From positions 1 through 64,000 of the forward strand of contig JAVKFU010000018.1 of assembly GCA_040223695.1 (NCBI GenBank): a stretch of 64,000 nt of DNA, given 5' to 3'. The notes beneath the pieces were generated by a model. That model was not told the DNA's origin. It was given only the letters and a program-made list of their open reading frames with translations, and did not search any database. Source of the stretch: Deltaproteobacteria bacterium. GTDB lineage: Bacteria > Desulfobacterota_D > UBA1144 > Nemesobacterales > UBA2774. Numbering within the stretch: the stretch's first letter is position 1; every line of letters begins with the position of its first letter. This document shows positions 34,995 through 44,611 of this stretch, in pieces. Made by a program: the position numbers and the translations under genes.

Positions 34995-36512
34995 ATGATT
35001 CCGGTACTTAAAATAATGCATGTTTCACCGCCTGAATCCAAATTAAAATCTCCGGACGGGAAAAAGAGATTCGGGGCCAAACTGCTGGACATACTGGGCC
35101 CGGGAGGCGTCATTTCGTCTGCGGATGAGCTGATAGCCTACGATAGCGACGCATTGACCGGATACAGGATCAAGCCCGAGTTTGTGGTATTGCCTGAAAA
35201 TACAGGGCAGGTCTCGCGTATTATGAGACTTTGCTATGAGGAGAATGTTCCGTACGTCCCTCGCGGGGCCGGAACGGGGCTTTCCGGCGGCGCCCTTCCC
35301 GCCGAGAAAGGCGTAGTTATCTCGCTCTCGCGAATGAACAAAATTCTCGAGGTGGACATTCCTAACGAAAGGGTCGTTGTTGAACCCGGTGTTGTTAACC
35401 TGTGGGTCACGAACGCCGTAAGTTCCTATGGATATTACTACGCACCCGACCCCTCAAGCCAGATCGTATGCACCATAGGCGGCAATGTAGCCGAGAACTC
35501 GGGCGGTGTTCACTGCCTCAAATACGGGGTCACTACGAATCATGTGCTCGGCGTCGAGATGGTTCTTCCCGACGGCGAGGTCATAGAGACAGGCGGTAAA
35601 GCCCTTGACCGTCCGGGGTATGATATAACGGGTCTTCTCGTGGGCTCGGAAGGTCTCCTTGGGATAGTGACGAAGATTACACTCAGGATTATAAGAAAGC
35701 CCGAATCGGTTAAAACCCTGTTCGCCTCATTTGACCGGGTCGAGGACGCGGGCGCTTCCGTCTCGGGGATAACCGCAAGAGGAGTTATTCCCGCCGGTAT
35801 GGAAATTATGGACAATCTCTGCATCCGTTCCGTAGAGGAGGCCGTAGGCGCGGGTTATCCGACGGATGCGGGCTCGATACTGCTCGTCGAGCTTGACGGC
35901 CCTGTTGCGGAGGTGGAAGCCCATATGCCTATAGTCGAGGAAGTACTCAGGAAAAATAACGCTATTCAGATAAAAGTAGCCAGGGACGCAAAAGAGAGAG
36001 AGCTCTTCTGGAAGGGCAGAAAGAACGCCTTTCCCGCAATGGGACGGATAAGCTCCGATTATTATGTTCAGGACGGCGTTATACCGAGAAGCAAGCTCGC
36101 CGAGGTGCTTGGCAATATAGGAAAGCTCAGCGAGAAATACGGCCTTAGAGTGGCGAACGTGTTCCATGCAGGCGACGGTAACCTTCACCCTCTGGTCTTA
36201 TATGATTCCGCAAAGGAGGGCGAGCCTGAAAAGGCCCATGAGCTTGCGGGAAAAATTCTCGAAGTCTGTGTGGATTCGGGGGGGAGCATAACGGGGGAGC
36301 ACGGTGTGGGTCATGATAAAAAGAGATTTTTGTCGCTTATGTTCGATGAAAACGATCTCGATACCATGAATCTGGTCAGATGCTCCTTTGATTCAAAGGG
36401 CCTGTGCAATCCCGGGAAGGTTTTTCCGACGCCGAGGACATGCGTTGAGCCGGGGATGAAGCCTTACAGAGAAAACCCGATTCAAAAATCGGGTCTGGGC
36501 GAGATGTACTGA
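34995..36512 (+). CDS. glcD: Glycolate oxidase subunit GlcD (FAD-linked)
   Basis: FAD-binding (PCMH/VAO-type) subunit that oxidises glycolate or a related 2-hydroxyacid. YVPRGAGTGLSGGALP and VGSEGLLGIVTKITLRI bind FAD; VFHAGDGNLHPL and GGSITGEHGVGHDKK are in the C-terminal cap. About 505 aa. The start is uncertain: ATG at 34995 lies 6 bases after one TATAAT (34983-34988); ATG at 35016 lies after a second (34991-34996); neither has a Shine-Dalgarno. Heads glcD-glcE-DUF3891-glcF. D-lactate dehydrogenase is the main alternative. Confidence 0.92.
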   Translation: MIPVLKIMHVSPPESKLKSPDGKKRFGAKLLDILGPGGVISSADELIAYDSDALTGYRIKPEFVVLPENTGQVSRIMRLCYEENVPYVPRGAGTGLSGGALPAEKGVVISLSRMNKILEVDIPNERVVVEPGVVNLWVTNAVSSYGYYYAPDPSSQIVCTIGGNVAENSGGVHCLKYGVTTNHVLGVEMVLPDGEVIETGGKALDRPGYDITGLLVGSEGLLGIVTKITLRIIRKPESVKTLFASFDRVEDAGASVSGITARGVIPAGMEIMDNLCIRSVEEAVGAGYPTDAGSILLVELDGPVAEVEAHMPIVEEVLRKNNAIQIKVARDAKERELFWKGRKNAFPAMGRISSDYYVQDGVIPRSKLAEVLGNIGKLSEKYGLRVANVFHAGDGNLHPLVLYDSAKEGEPEKAHELAGKILEVCVDSGGSITGEHGVGHDKKRFLSLMFDENDLDTMNLVRCSFDSKGLCNPGKVFPTPRTCVEPGMKPYRENPIQKSGLGEMY

Positions 36513-36576
36513 TAAACGCTGTTTGAGTGACTCCTGAAATTAAACATTAACAAATCGGCTGCCCGGACATATTGAC

Positions 36577-37908
36577 ATGCCTGATTCAAAAATAGTGACA
36601 CGATTGACGGAAATAGTAGGCCAGAGAAATACCCTTACACGTCAGGACGAGATTGGAGCTTATCAACCCGAGGGCGCCAGGCCGAAAGCAGTTCTGTTCC
36701 CCGCTAATATTGAGCAGGTCTCGGAGGTGCTGAGATTTGCCGCAAGTGAATCCCTATCTGTAATACCGGCGGGCTCGGGCACGAAACTGAATTTGGGAAA
36801 TATCACCGAGGGCGCCGATATTGTGCTCTCCACGAAGAATCTTAACCGTATCATAGAGCACGGGGCGTCAGACCTCGTTGCGACGGCTGAGTGCGGGACT
36901 CTCCTTTCCGAGTTTCAGTCCCGCCTGAGAGAACAAAACCAGTTCCTCCCGGTTGATCCCCCTCATCTGCTGTCGGGCGCAACTCTTGGCGGCATCATAG
37001 CCTCTAATGACAGCGGCCCGCTCAGACTCGGATACGGGACCATGAGAGAGCTTCTTATAGGCCTGAAAGTCGTCCGGGCAGACGGAACGGTTTTCAAAGG
37101 CGGCTCCAAGGTGGTAAAAAACGTTGCCGGCTACGATCTGCCCAAGCTGTTCGTAGGCTCTTTAGGGACTCTGGGGATAATTGCGGAGGCGACATTCAGG
37201 CTCTATCCGATCCCGGAGTCATCCAGAACGTGCCTCGTAAGTTTTGATAACCTCGATAACAGCCATGAGTCCGTTATGTCTCTTCTTAAATCCGACCTGG
37301 TTATTTCCTCGCTCGAGCATTTAAGCCCCGCCCTCGCAAGCGCGCTCGGCGAAAGGGCCGGGATCGATGTTAAGGGGAATAGTTATACGCTTGCCGTGAG
37401 GGTCATGAATGTGGAAAAGGCGGTCCGGGACCAGATGAAGACAATACTCGATCTCTGTAGTAAGGCCGGGGGCTCGGGTGTCATGGTTGAAGGTGAAAAG
37501 GAAGAAAAACTCTGGGAAGAGATAAGGGAATTTACCTCAAGGCTCTCGGGTCCGGGGGGAACAGTCGCCAGGGCGAATGTTCTCATAACTGATGTGCCCG
37601 GAGTCTTTCGACTGCTTGAAGGTTTCCCGGAACGCTCGGGAATAGAGGTTTACTCATCGGCGAGGGCGGGAAACGGGGTTGTTGCGGTGTCAATGGACGG
37701 GGAGAGGGAAGCCCTGGTCAGCTCGTTAAAAGAACTCCGAATTTTTTCGGAAGAAAGGGGCGGAAGTCTCGTGATTTGGGCGGCTGATTCCAATGTGAAA
37801 AAAAGGGTAGGCGTGTGGGGTAATATCGGCACGTCCCTGGGCATCATGAAAAGAATTAAACGTAATTTCGATCCGGAAAATATTCTCAATCCGGGGAGAC
37901 TTGTCTAG
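36577..37908 (+). CDS. glcE: Glycolate oxidase subunit GlcE (FAD-binding)
   Basis: Shorter FAD-binding subunit, 443 aa. VIPAGSGTKLNLG, SGATLGGIIASNDSGPLRLGYG and KVVKNVAGYDLPKLFVGSLGTLG are GlcE landmarks. Works with GlcD and the iron-sulphur GlcF, passing electrons to the quinone pool. Lies 64 bases after glcD. Confidence 0.93.
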   Translation: MPDSKIVTRLTEIVGQRNTLTRQDEIGAYQPEGARPKAVLFPANIEQVSEVLRFAASESLSVIPAGSGTKLNLGNITEGADIVLSTKNLNRIIEHGASDLVATAECGTLLSEFQSRLREQNQFLPVDPPHLLSGATLGGIIASNDSGPLRLGYGTMRELLIGLKVVRADGTVFKGGSKVVKNVAGYDLPKLFVGSLGTLGIIAEATFRLYPIPESSRTCLVSFDNLDNSHESVMSLLKSDLVISSLEHLSPALASALGERAGIDVKGNSYTLAVRVMNVEKAVRDQMKTILDLCSKAGGSGVMVEGEKEEKLWEEIREFTSRLSGPGGTVARANVLITDVPGVFRLLEGFPERSGIEVYSSARAGNGVVAVSMDGEREALVSSLKELRIFSEERGGSLVIWAADSNVKKRVGVWGNIGTSLGIMKRIKRNFDPENILNPGRLV

Positions 37909-38004
37909 AAAGATCAAGACTTCAAATACTACTTGCAGTGCTCTTTCGGCTTGGTTAGGCTATTTGCACTTTTTCCGGGGTTTCATGCTGGTCTTAATAG
38001 CACG

Positions 38005-38775
38005 ATGATTCGAAGAGAATATAATAACGGGTGGATTCTGATTACGCAGTACGATCACGCGGTCCTCGCCGGTAGCATTATGTCGAATTGGGGAAACGAG
38101 CGGTTTTCCCGCCCCGAGCCTCTTGATGAAGTGCTCTTTGCCGTCCGCGAGCACGACTGCGGATGGAAGAGCTGGGACTCCAGTCCGAAAATCAATCCCG
38201 AAAACGGTTATCCCGCTAACTTCATGGAAATGGAGCCCGAAGATCAGTCCGGGATATGGAGCAGCTCTTACGAGTCCCACTCCAAGAGCCACCCGTATGC
38301 CTCTTCATTGATTGCGCTCCATTTTGCCAGATTTAACCAGAAAATTTTGAGCAGGGAACCGTCAAACGATGCAGCCAATAATCTTAAGCGCGAGATAAAT
38401 GAGTTTGTCGCTGATAACCTCGACACTGCTGCGTCAGGCCTGAAGCCAAACGGGATACCCGAGCAAGTGAAAATAAACCTCAGAATAGTTCAGATAGGCG
38501 ATATTATTTCCCTCAGTCTGTGTCACGGCTGGGACTCTATGAAAATAGCCGCTGCCCCTATAAACTATAAAGGTGAAACCGTAGACCTGAAACTGGAATC
38601 CAAGGACGGGTTTAACTATGTTATCTCTCCTTACCCGTTTTCAAAGCCTCTTATCAGCTGCCGGATTATGGGAAAGAGGCTCGACCGGAAATCCTTCGCG
38701 AGCGATAGGGAATTAAGACGTTATCTGGAAAGCGCCCGGACCGAATCCCTTGATTTCACCATAAGAAAAGGCTAA
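38005..38775 (+). CDS. DUF3891-family protein
   Basis: About 256 aa from the ATG at 38005. The upstream TTG frame adds a Phe-rich stretch that is not part of the family. N-terminal pattern: MIRREYNNGWILITQYDHAVLAGSIM, HDCGWKSWD, YASSLIALHFARF, with His/Asp residues suggesting a metal-dependent HD-like active site. The family has no assigned function. It is inserted between glcE and glcF in the same orientation (9 bases before glcF), so it is probably expressed with glycolate oxidase. Confidence 0.8.
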   Translation: MIRREYNNGWILITQYDHAVLAGSIMSNWGNERFSRPEPLDEVLFAVREHDCGWKSWDSSPKINPENGYPANFMEMEPEDQSGIWSSSYESHSKSHPYASSLIALHFARFNQKILSREPSNDAANNLKREINEFVADNLDTAASGLKPNGIPEQVKINLRIVQIGDIISLSLCHGWDSMKIAAAPINYKGETVDLKLESKDGFNYVISPYPFSKPLISCRIMGKRLDRKSFASDRELRRYLESARTESLDFTIRKG

Positions 38776-38784
38776 GAATTAAGT

Positions 38785-40098
38785 ATGCGGGAAACGGCAT
38801 TCAGCGCTTTTGACGACACGGATAAACCGAGCCGGGAAATTATAGAAGACTGTGTTCACTGCGGGTTCTGTCTCTCGGCCTGCCCGACATATCTCCAAAC
38901 GGGTAATGAGCTCGACTCCCCGAGGGGAAGAATTTACCTTATGAAGTCGGCGTCGGAGGGGGAAATCCCCCTTCACGGGTCCCTTGTCAAGCATCTCGAC
39001 ATGTGTCTCGGCTGCCTCGCCTGCGAGCCCGCGTGCCCCTCGGGGGTGCGTTACGGGAGACTCATAGAGGCGGGGAGGTCTCAGATTGAAAGGCGGTATG
39101 AAAGGCCTTTTTTCGAAAAGCTGTACCGTTCGTTAATTTTCTCCATATTCCCATATCCCGAAAGACTTAGAGTGCTGCTTCCTTTCTTTTATATCTACCA
39201 GAAGCTCGGCATAAGGTCGCTCCTGGGTAGCTCAGGGGTTAGGGCTAAATTACCCTTGAAGCTCGCGCAAATGGAAGAGATGCTTCCCGAAGTGACGTCC
39301 CCAGTCGTACGGTCGGCGCTACCTCGGGTCATACCTGCCAGAGGGGAGCGCCGCCACCGTGTGGCTCTACTTACCGGATGCGTGCAGAGCGTATTTTTCG
39401 CTAAGACGAACGAGGCGACTGTTAGTGTTTTAACCGAGAACGGATGCGAGGTCGTGGTGCCTCAAAACCAGGGCTGCTGCGGTGCGCTATCGGTTCACTC
39501 GGGAAGATTATCTGAAGGGAGAGAGTTCGCTAAACTTCTGATTGAGGAGTTTGAAGGCCTTGAGGTCGATGCGATAATCGTTAATTCCGCCGGCTGCGGC
39601 TCTACTATGAAAGAGTACGGGGAGATTCTCAGGGAGGACGCCGAATTTGCCGGGCGCGCCGGGGAAATGAGCGGCAGGACGAGAGACATCATGGAATTTC
39701 TGTCTGAAATCGGCCTTGCAGGTGGGCTTAAAGAGCTTAATTTAAAAGTTACATATCAGGACGCGTGTCATCTCGGGCACGCGCAGAAGATAAAAGATCA
39801 GCCCAGAGATATATTGAAACAGATTCCCGGACTAGAGTTAGTGGAGCTTTCGGAATCGGACCTCTGCTGCGGAAGCGCCGGTATATATAATCTCGTCGAG
39901 CCCGAAATGTCCCGGAGGCTTTTAGAGCGAAAGACGGGACACCTGAAAAATACGGGCGCGGATATTCTCGTTGCCGGTAATCCCGGCTGCCTGCTACAGA
40001 TACAGAAGGGGATAAAGCAACACGGGCTTAATATCAGAACCGCGCACCCCGTCGAGCTACTGGACTGGTCTTATAAAGGCGAATCGGGCTTACCTTAG
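38785..40098 (+). CDS. glcF: Glycolate oxidase iron-sulphur subunit GlcF
   Basis: Two 4Fe-4S ferredoxin motifs: C23, C26, C29, C33 and C74, C77, C80, C84. Two CCG domains follow (NQGCCGALSVHSG and ESDLCCGSAGIYN), as in the GlcF/GlpC/HdrD group. 437 aa. It carries electrons from GlcD/E to the membrane. Last gene of the glc cluster; the next gene is on the other strand. Confidence 0.94.
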   Translation: MRETAFSAFDDTDKPSREIIEDCVHCGFCLSACPTYLQTGNELDSPRGRIYLMKSASEGEIPLHGSLVKHLDMCLGCLACEPACPSGVRYGRLIEAGRSQIERRYERPFFEKLYRSLIFSIFPYPERLRVLLPFFYIYQKLGIRSLLGSSGVRAKLPLKLAQMEEMLPEVTSPVVRSALPRVIPARGERRHRVALLTGCVQSVFFAKTNEATVSVLTENGCEVVVPQNQGCCGALSVHSGRLSEGREFAKLLIEEFEGLEVDAIIVNSAGCGSTMKEYGEILREDAEFAGRAGEMSGRTRDIMEFLSEIGLAGGLKELNLKVTYQDACHLGHAQKIKDQPRDILKQIPGLELVELSESDLCCGSAGIYNLVEPEMSRRLLERKTGHLKNTGADILVAGNPGCLLQIQKGIKQHGLNIRTAHPVELLDWSYKGESGLP

Positions 40099-40105
40099 AT
40101 TAAAC

Positions 40106-40603
40106 TCACCAGCTAATACCGCGGTTTTTCACTTCCCCCAACATAGCCTTAAGCGGCTTATTTTCCGCGACCCAGTAGCTTCCCTGATTGTCGTTCTTGA
40201 ACACAGGGTTTGAAATTTCGCATACACTGAGAACTTTTTCGCAGGAAAGCCCTTCGACCGAGTCCTCGTTCATCTTCGAGCAGTTGAGGGCGAAACCGTT
40301 CTTATTGACAGCAAAGGCGGACCAGCTCCCTGGATTTATATTAGAAGCCCAACCCGCGCTTGCTCCCGGGTCCTTGCCGACCGGGTGGTTTAACCATATA
40401 TCCTTTTCCGAAATATTATGAAACAGGTAGAGGGCCTGCCCGGACCCGGTATTTAATATCAAATCGTTCTCACGGAACTCGAAGCCCGACCGGACGCAGC
40501 CTTCGGGGAAAGCGTATTTCGAGTCCTCCGCGCTACAGTTCGTAAATGAAACCAGTGTTAAAATTGCTACCAAGATTGTCGGGATTGCTTTTGGTTTAGT
40601 CAT
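40106..40603 (-). CDS. Hypothetical lipoprotein
   Basis: Start ATG 40603, because GGAGGA sits 5 bases upstream; the longer frame would place ten polar residues before the signal. Signal peptide 1-22, Cys23 in FTNC (Asn at -1). The mature 140 residues contain four more Cys and a hydrophobic, aromatic-rich middle (ALYLFHNISEKDIWLNHPVG). I do not recognise the family. Alone, convergent with glcF and divergent from the next lipoprotein. Confidence 0.75.
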   Translation of the reverse strand: MTKPKAIPTILVAILTLVSFTNCSAEDSKYAFPEGCVRSGFEFRENDLILNTGSGQALYLFHNISEKDIWLNHPVGKDPGASAGWASNINPGSWSAFAVNKNGFALNCSKMNEDSVEGLSCEKVLSVCEISNPVFKNDNQGSYWVAENKPLKAMLGEVKNRGISW

Positions 40604-40738
40604 AACTTCCTCCGTATCGATACTTTGATTCAAAGTTTACTCGAAAGCCTTTTTTTTTAAATAATAGATTGCATTTAGCATAGCCCGGACCCTTCAGTTA
40701 TGATATTACGCAAATTAGTCCGATGGAGGAGCGGCGGA

Positions 40739-41320
40739 ATGAAATATCTCCACCTGTCTGTATTTATACTTTTTTTTGCCCTTATGTTTAACTCGTGCGA
40801 CGAAACCGACGATATATTTGGGTCCTCCAACGTAGATCCACTTATTGACGGGGAAGTAGCGGAAGCCCAGACCTATGACCTTAGGACCCCCGTTTACGGG
40901 ATGCAGGTGGCGATAGACAGCCGTGTCAACAGCGGCACTCAAAGCGTGCTCGACCTTCTGGATAACAGGGCTACGCAGTTTCTGAATTGTCAGTTTATGG
41001 AGGGGGCCGAGCTTGGGTTTGAGACTGTAATGCTGGAAAACGGCACAATGGTTCCACCGCTATCGGACCTCAGGGTTTACGTGGTCCCGAGAAGGTTTGA
41101 ATGCGATGCGGTGGATCGTGACGTGTGCTCCGGCATATATTTTTTCTCGATCGACGCGATAGTGATTGCCGAAGGAGGCTTTTTGGGCTGCGGAGAATTC
41201 GCGGTCTGGAAGCACGAGCTTGGACACAGATACGGAATGGACGCCGATCACAGCAACCAGTCCGATTTCGAGCCCTGCATAAATGCCCAGAATTGTAACG
41301 CCGGCGATTTGTTCGACTAG
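40739..41320 (+). CDS. Lipoprotein with metzincin-like HExxH motif
   Basis: Start ATG 40739 with GGAGGAG 6-7 bases upstream. Signal 1-19, Cys20 (FNSC, Asp at +2). Near the C-terminus is H159-E160-L-G-H163-R-Y-G166-M-D-A-D170-H171. This matches the zinc-peptidase core HExxHxxG, but the third ligand expected at position 169 is Ala, with Asp170 and His171 just after. Six Cys in the mature part may form disulphides. At 193 aa it is short for a metzincin. A small secreted metallopeptidase is likely but not proven. Confidence 0.75.
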   Translation: MKYLHLSVFILFFALMFNSCDETDDIFGSSNVDPLIDGEVAEAQTYDLRTPVYGMQVAIDSRVNSGTQSVLDLLDNRATQFLNCQFMEGAELGFETVMLENGTMVPPLSDLRVYVVPRRFECDAVDRDVCSGIYFFSIDAIVIAEGGFLGCGEFAVWKHELGHRYGMDADHSNQSDFEPCINAQNCNAGDLFD

Positions 41321-41354
41321 ACTTTGATTACTGCGATTCTCGGGGCTGGTACTA

Positions 41355-41945
41355 TCATTTTGATCCTCTGCGCAACAGCGCCCATATAGCCATGTTTATG
41401 CCGAAACAGAGCGCGATAAGAAGCGCTACCGTATACATGAAAAACCTGCGGGGCATAATGTAGAACGAAAGATCGTACTTGTTATTCATCCACAGGTCGT
41501 TTTTAAAGATGAGCGGGTGGAAAATGTCCTTCCAGAAAGTACCGAAGAACGGGAGCACGACCAAAAGGAAGAGAATTATTATTGCGTTCGCCAGCGCGTA
41601 GCGGGACGCGCGTCTGCGATCAAATGTGAGGAAAATCAGAACGGCAGCGGCAAGCCCTCCGATCAGCAGCTTGTCGAATATTCCGCGCACTTCCTCGAGA
41701 TGCGTCTTTTCCTTCCAGGTCCAAAAGTGTAGAAGTCCCTCCCCCTGGTGCCGGAAATAGGCTGTAAGCTCTTCAATTCCCCTGTAGGCGTCGTCATATC
41801 CGATTTTGTCGCAGCGGTCATGCCATCCGCAGTTAATCTTCATCCATTGGGGCATGTAAAAAGTCAGCGACATAGGTATATAGAATGTTAGATAGAGCAG
41901 AGAGATGAAAAGTGCTATTCCCTTAAGTTTATTAAGAATTCTCAT
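41355..41945 (-). CDS. DUF1461-family integral membrane protein
   Basis: Four predicted helices (about 8-30, 92-108, 118-135, 168-190) with a long extracytoplasmic loop after the first. The family pattern of FHPLIFKNDLWMNN followed by YIMPRRFF before the last helix is present. 196 aa. No function is known for DUF1461. It stands alone. Confidence 0.75.
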   Translation of the reverse strand: MRILNKLKGIALFISLLYLTFYIPMSLTFYMPQWMKINCGWHDRCDKIGYDDAYRGIEELTAYFRHQGEGLLHFWTWKEKTHLEEVRGIFDKLLIGGLAAAVLIFLTFDRRRASRYALANAIIILFLLVVLPFFGTFWKDIFHPLIFKNDLWMNNKYDLSFYIMPRRFFMYTVALLIALCFGINMAIWALLRRGSK

Positions 41946-42025
41946 GACATAAAGTATGACGGTCGGAGCTATGTTTTATCATTGTAAACTGGGAAGAACA
42001 TAACAATCGGATCTTTTCTTTGCCG

Positions 42026-43228
42026 TTAATCAAGTTCTTCGGACTCGGGTTTTAATGAATAACTTAAAACAAAGTATCCTGCAATTGCCGCCAGAAACGA
42101 ACCGACAAGGATACCCAGACGCGCCGAAATTCCCGCGTCCGCAACGCCTGAATCAAAAGCAAGGGTGCTTATGAACAGGCTCATCGTGAAGCCGATTCCG
42201 CATAGAATTGAGGTTCCGTACAGGGAAAGCCAGCTAATATCGTCGGGGAGTTTCGCCAGCCCGAATTTGACAGCGAGTTTTGAAAACCCGAAAACGCCAA
42301 TTTGCTTCCCGATAAAAAGGCCAAGCGCGACCCCTATCGGGATCGGCTCGAATAGAGTCCTGAAAGACATTCCCTCAACCGATACGCCCGCGTTGGCGAA
42401 AGCAAAAATCGGCATAATGCCGAAGGCTATCCATGGATGAAGCGAGTGCTCCATATCACGAAGCGGGCAGGGTTCGTTTTCTTCGGTTCTCATAGGGATA
42501 CAAAAAGCGAGCACAACGCCTGCTAAAGTCGCGTGCACGCCGGATTTTAATACGCAGATCCATAGAATCACTCCAACTATAACGTAAGCGGCTATTCTTT
42601 TGACACCTGTCAAATTCATAACTATGAGTACCGCGACCGCGATTCCCGCCAGCAAGAGAGAGAGGAGAGAGAGTTTTCCCGAATAGAATATGGCTATGAT
42701 TACTATTGCGCCCAGGTCGTCGATAATTGCCAGTGTCAGCAGAAAAAGCTTTAGAGAGATCGGGACCCGCGAGCCCAGTAGGGCCAGAATCCCGAGCGCG
42801 AAAGCTATATCTGTCGCGGCGGGTATAGCCCAGCCGTTAAGCGCTTCCGGATTATTGGCATTGAATAAAAGGTATATGAGGGCGGGCACGACCATCCCGC
42901 CTACCGCTGCTATTCCCGGGAGGGCCACCTGCGAGAGGCTTGAAAGCTGGCCGTCCAGTATTTCTCGCTTCACCTCAAGGCCGATAAGAAGGAAAAAGAT
43001 GGCCATGAGTCCGTCGTTTATCCAGAGGAGCAGGGGTTTTGCGAGTTGAAGGGCTCCTATCTTCACCTCGACAGGCGTATCGAGCAGGAGGTCATACAGG
43101 TTTGAGAGGGGAGAGTTATTGAGAATAAGGGCGAGCACTGCAGCCCCCACGAGTATTATCCCGCTTGCGGACTCCAGTTTCAAAAACTCCCTGATTGCGT
43201 TAACAGCGCGGCCTGATCTTACTACCAT
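42026..43228 (-). CDS. nhaA: Na+/H+ antiporter NhaA
   Basis: Exchanges sodium for protons at the inner membrane, giving pH and salt tolerance. D140 in [11 protein letters not shown] and the paired D170-D171 in [10 protein letters not shown] correspond to the ion-binding residues D133, D163 and D164 of E. coli. About 12 helices, 400 aa. GAGGA precedes the ATG. Confidence 0.96.
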   Translation of the reverse strand: MVVRSGRAVNAIREFLKLESASGIILVGAAVLALILNNSPLSNLYDLLLDTPVEVKIGALQLAKPLLLWINDGLMAIFFLLIGLEVKREILDGQLSSLSQVALPGIAAVGGMVVPALIYLLFNANNPEALNGWAIPAATDIAFALGILALLGSRVPISLKLFLLTLAIIDDLGAIVIIAIFYSGKLSLLSLLLAGIAVAVLIVMNLTGVKRIAAYVIVGVILWICVLKSGVHATLAGVVLAFCIPMRTEENEPCPLRDMEHSLHPWIAFGIMPIFAFANAGVSVEGMSFRTLFEPIPIGVALGLFIGKQIGVFGFSKLAVKFGLAKLPDDISWLSLYGTSILCGIGFTMSLFISTLAFDSGVADAGISARLGILVGSFLAAIAGYFVLSYSLKPESEELD

Positions 43229-43398
43229 AGTTGATTAATCCTCAATCGAGATCAAAGATTATACGCTACGGGATATTCAATATCAAAATGTCCTTTATGC
43301 GGTTGGGTTTGCCGGGCATGGACGCGGGTTTTGAAGAAAAACAGCGTATGTGTTAATATCCTGAATCTTGTAAAGCCTATGAAACAGCGGAGCCTCTA

Positions 43399-44493
43399 AT
43401 GGAAATTGGCTATTTTACAATGCCGCTTCATCCTGCGGGTTCGAATCTGACTGAAACCCTCGATCATGATCTGGAGCAGCTTGTTGTTCTCGATGAGCTC
43501 GGATACAGGGAAGCCTGGATAGGTGAGCATTTTACTGCGGGCTGGGAGAACATCCCGGCGCCCGACCTCCTCATAGCCAAGGCCATTCCTCTCACGAAAA
43601 ATATAATCCTCGGCACGGGGGTGTCGTGTCTTCCTGATCATGACCCGTTCGTGCTCGCGCACAGGATTGCCGTTCTGGACCACCTTGCCAAGGGAAGATT
43701 TTACTGGGGTGTAGGAGCGGGGAGCTTCATAGGCGACTTCGAGGCGTTCGGCATCGATCCCAGAGCGGGAGAGCACAGAGAGCTGACGGACGAGTCCCTG
43801 AAATTTATCCTGAATCTCTGGAACGACCCGAAACCCGGCGTGTACCGGAACAGCAGATGGAAATTCACCGTGCCTCTGCCTCAGGAGGATGTGGGGCTCG
43901 GAGTTCACACGAAACCCTACCAAAAACCGCATCCGCCGATAGCGGTTGCGGGTATCACGGAGGGCTCGGGAACCCTCAGAATCGCGGGAGCAAACGGATG
44001 GATTCCGATGAGTATAAACTTCGTCACGAGAGATATACTCAGAAGCCATTGGAAGTCGGTAGAAGAGGGCGCTCTCGCCTCGGGAAAGACGCCCGAGAGG
44101 TCGCTATGGAGGGTGGCGAGGGACATTTATGTGGCGGAGACCACGGAGGAAGCGCGTAGGGACGTAACGGAGGGGACACTTTCGAGAGACTTCACGGATT
44201 ATTTTTTCAAAATGGTTCCCAAGATCAGGGGCAATCTTGATATCTTTAAAACGGACAAGTCTATGTCGGATGCTCAGGTCACTCCCGATTACATGATGGA
44301 CAATCTATGGGTTGTCGGAAGCCCGGATGACGTAGCGGAGAGGATAAGAGAATTATTTGAGTATGTCGGAGGCTTCGGTGTGCTTCTGGCAATGGGTCAT
44401 GAATGGAAGCCCAGGGACAAATGGGTGAGGTCGATGAAGCTTTTAAAAGAAGAAGTAATGCCCCGTCTTCGAGATTTAACCCTTTCTGCATAG
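43399..44493 (+). CDS. LLM-class flavin-dependent oxidoreductase
   Basis: Luciferase-like monooxygenase fold, 364 aa. MEIGYFTMPLHP, EAWIGEHF, LGTGVSCLPDHDPFVLAHRIAVLDHLAKGRFYWGVGAG are typical. The group uses FMN or F420 to oxidise small organic molecules such as long-chain alkanes or aldehydes; the substrate here is unknown. GCGGAG precedes the ATG. Alone in its transcript. Confidence 0.9.
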   Translation: MEIGYFTMPLHPAGSNLTETLDHDLEQLVVLDELGYREAWIGEHFTAGWENIPAPDLLIAKAIPLTKNIILGTGVSCLPDHDPFVLAHRIAVLDHLAKGRFYWGVGAGSFIGDFEAFGIDPRAGEHRELTDESLKFILNLWNDPKPGVYRNSRWKFTVPLPQEDVGLGVHTKPYQKPHPPIAVAGITEGSGTLRIAGANGWIPMSINFVTRDILRSHWKSVEEGALASGKTPERSLWRVARDIYVAETTEEARRDVTEGTLSRDFTDYFFKMVPKIRGNLDIFKTDKSMSDAQVTPDYMMDNLWVVGSPDDVAERIRELFEYVGGFGVLLAMGHEWKPRDKWVRSMKLLKEEVMPRLRDLTLSA

Positions 44494-44611
44494 TATATTG
44501 AATCCGTGAGAACAAATTATTGATATTCTATTTCCTGTTCGGTAAGTCTTTACTCATAACCAAAATTTAAATAAGCGCTCAAAATTTCTATAGTCGATTA
44601 ATAACAGTAAT

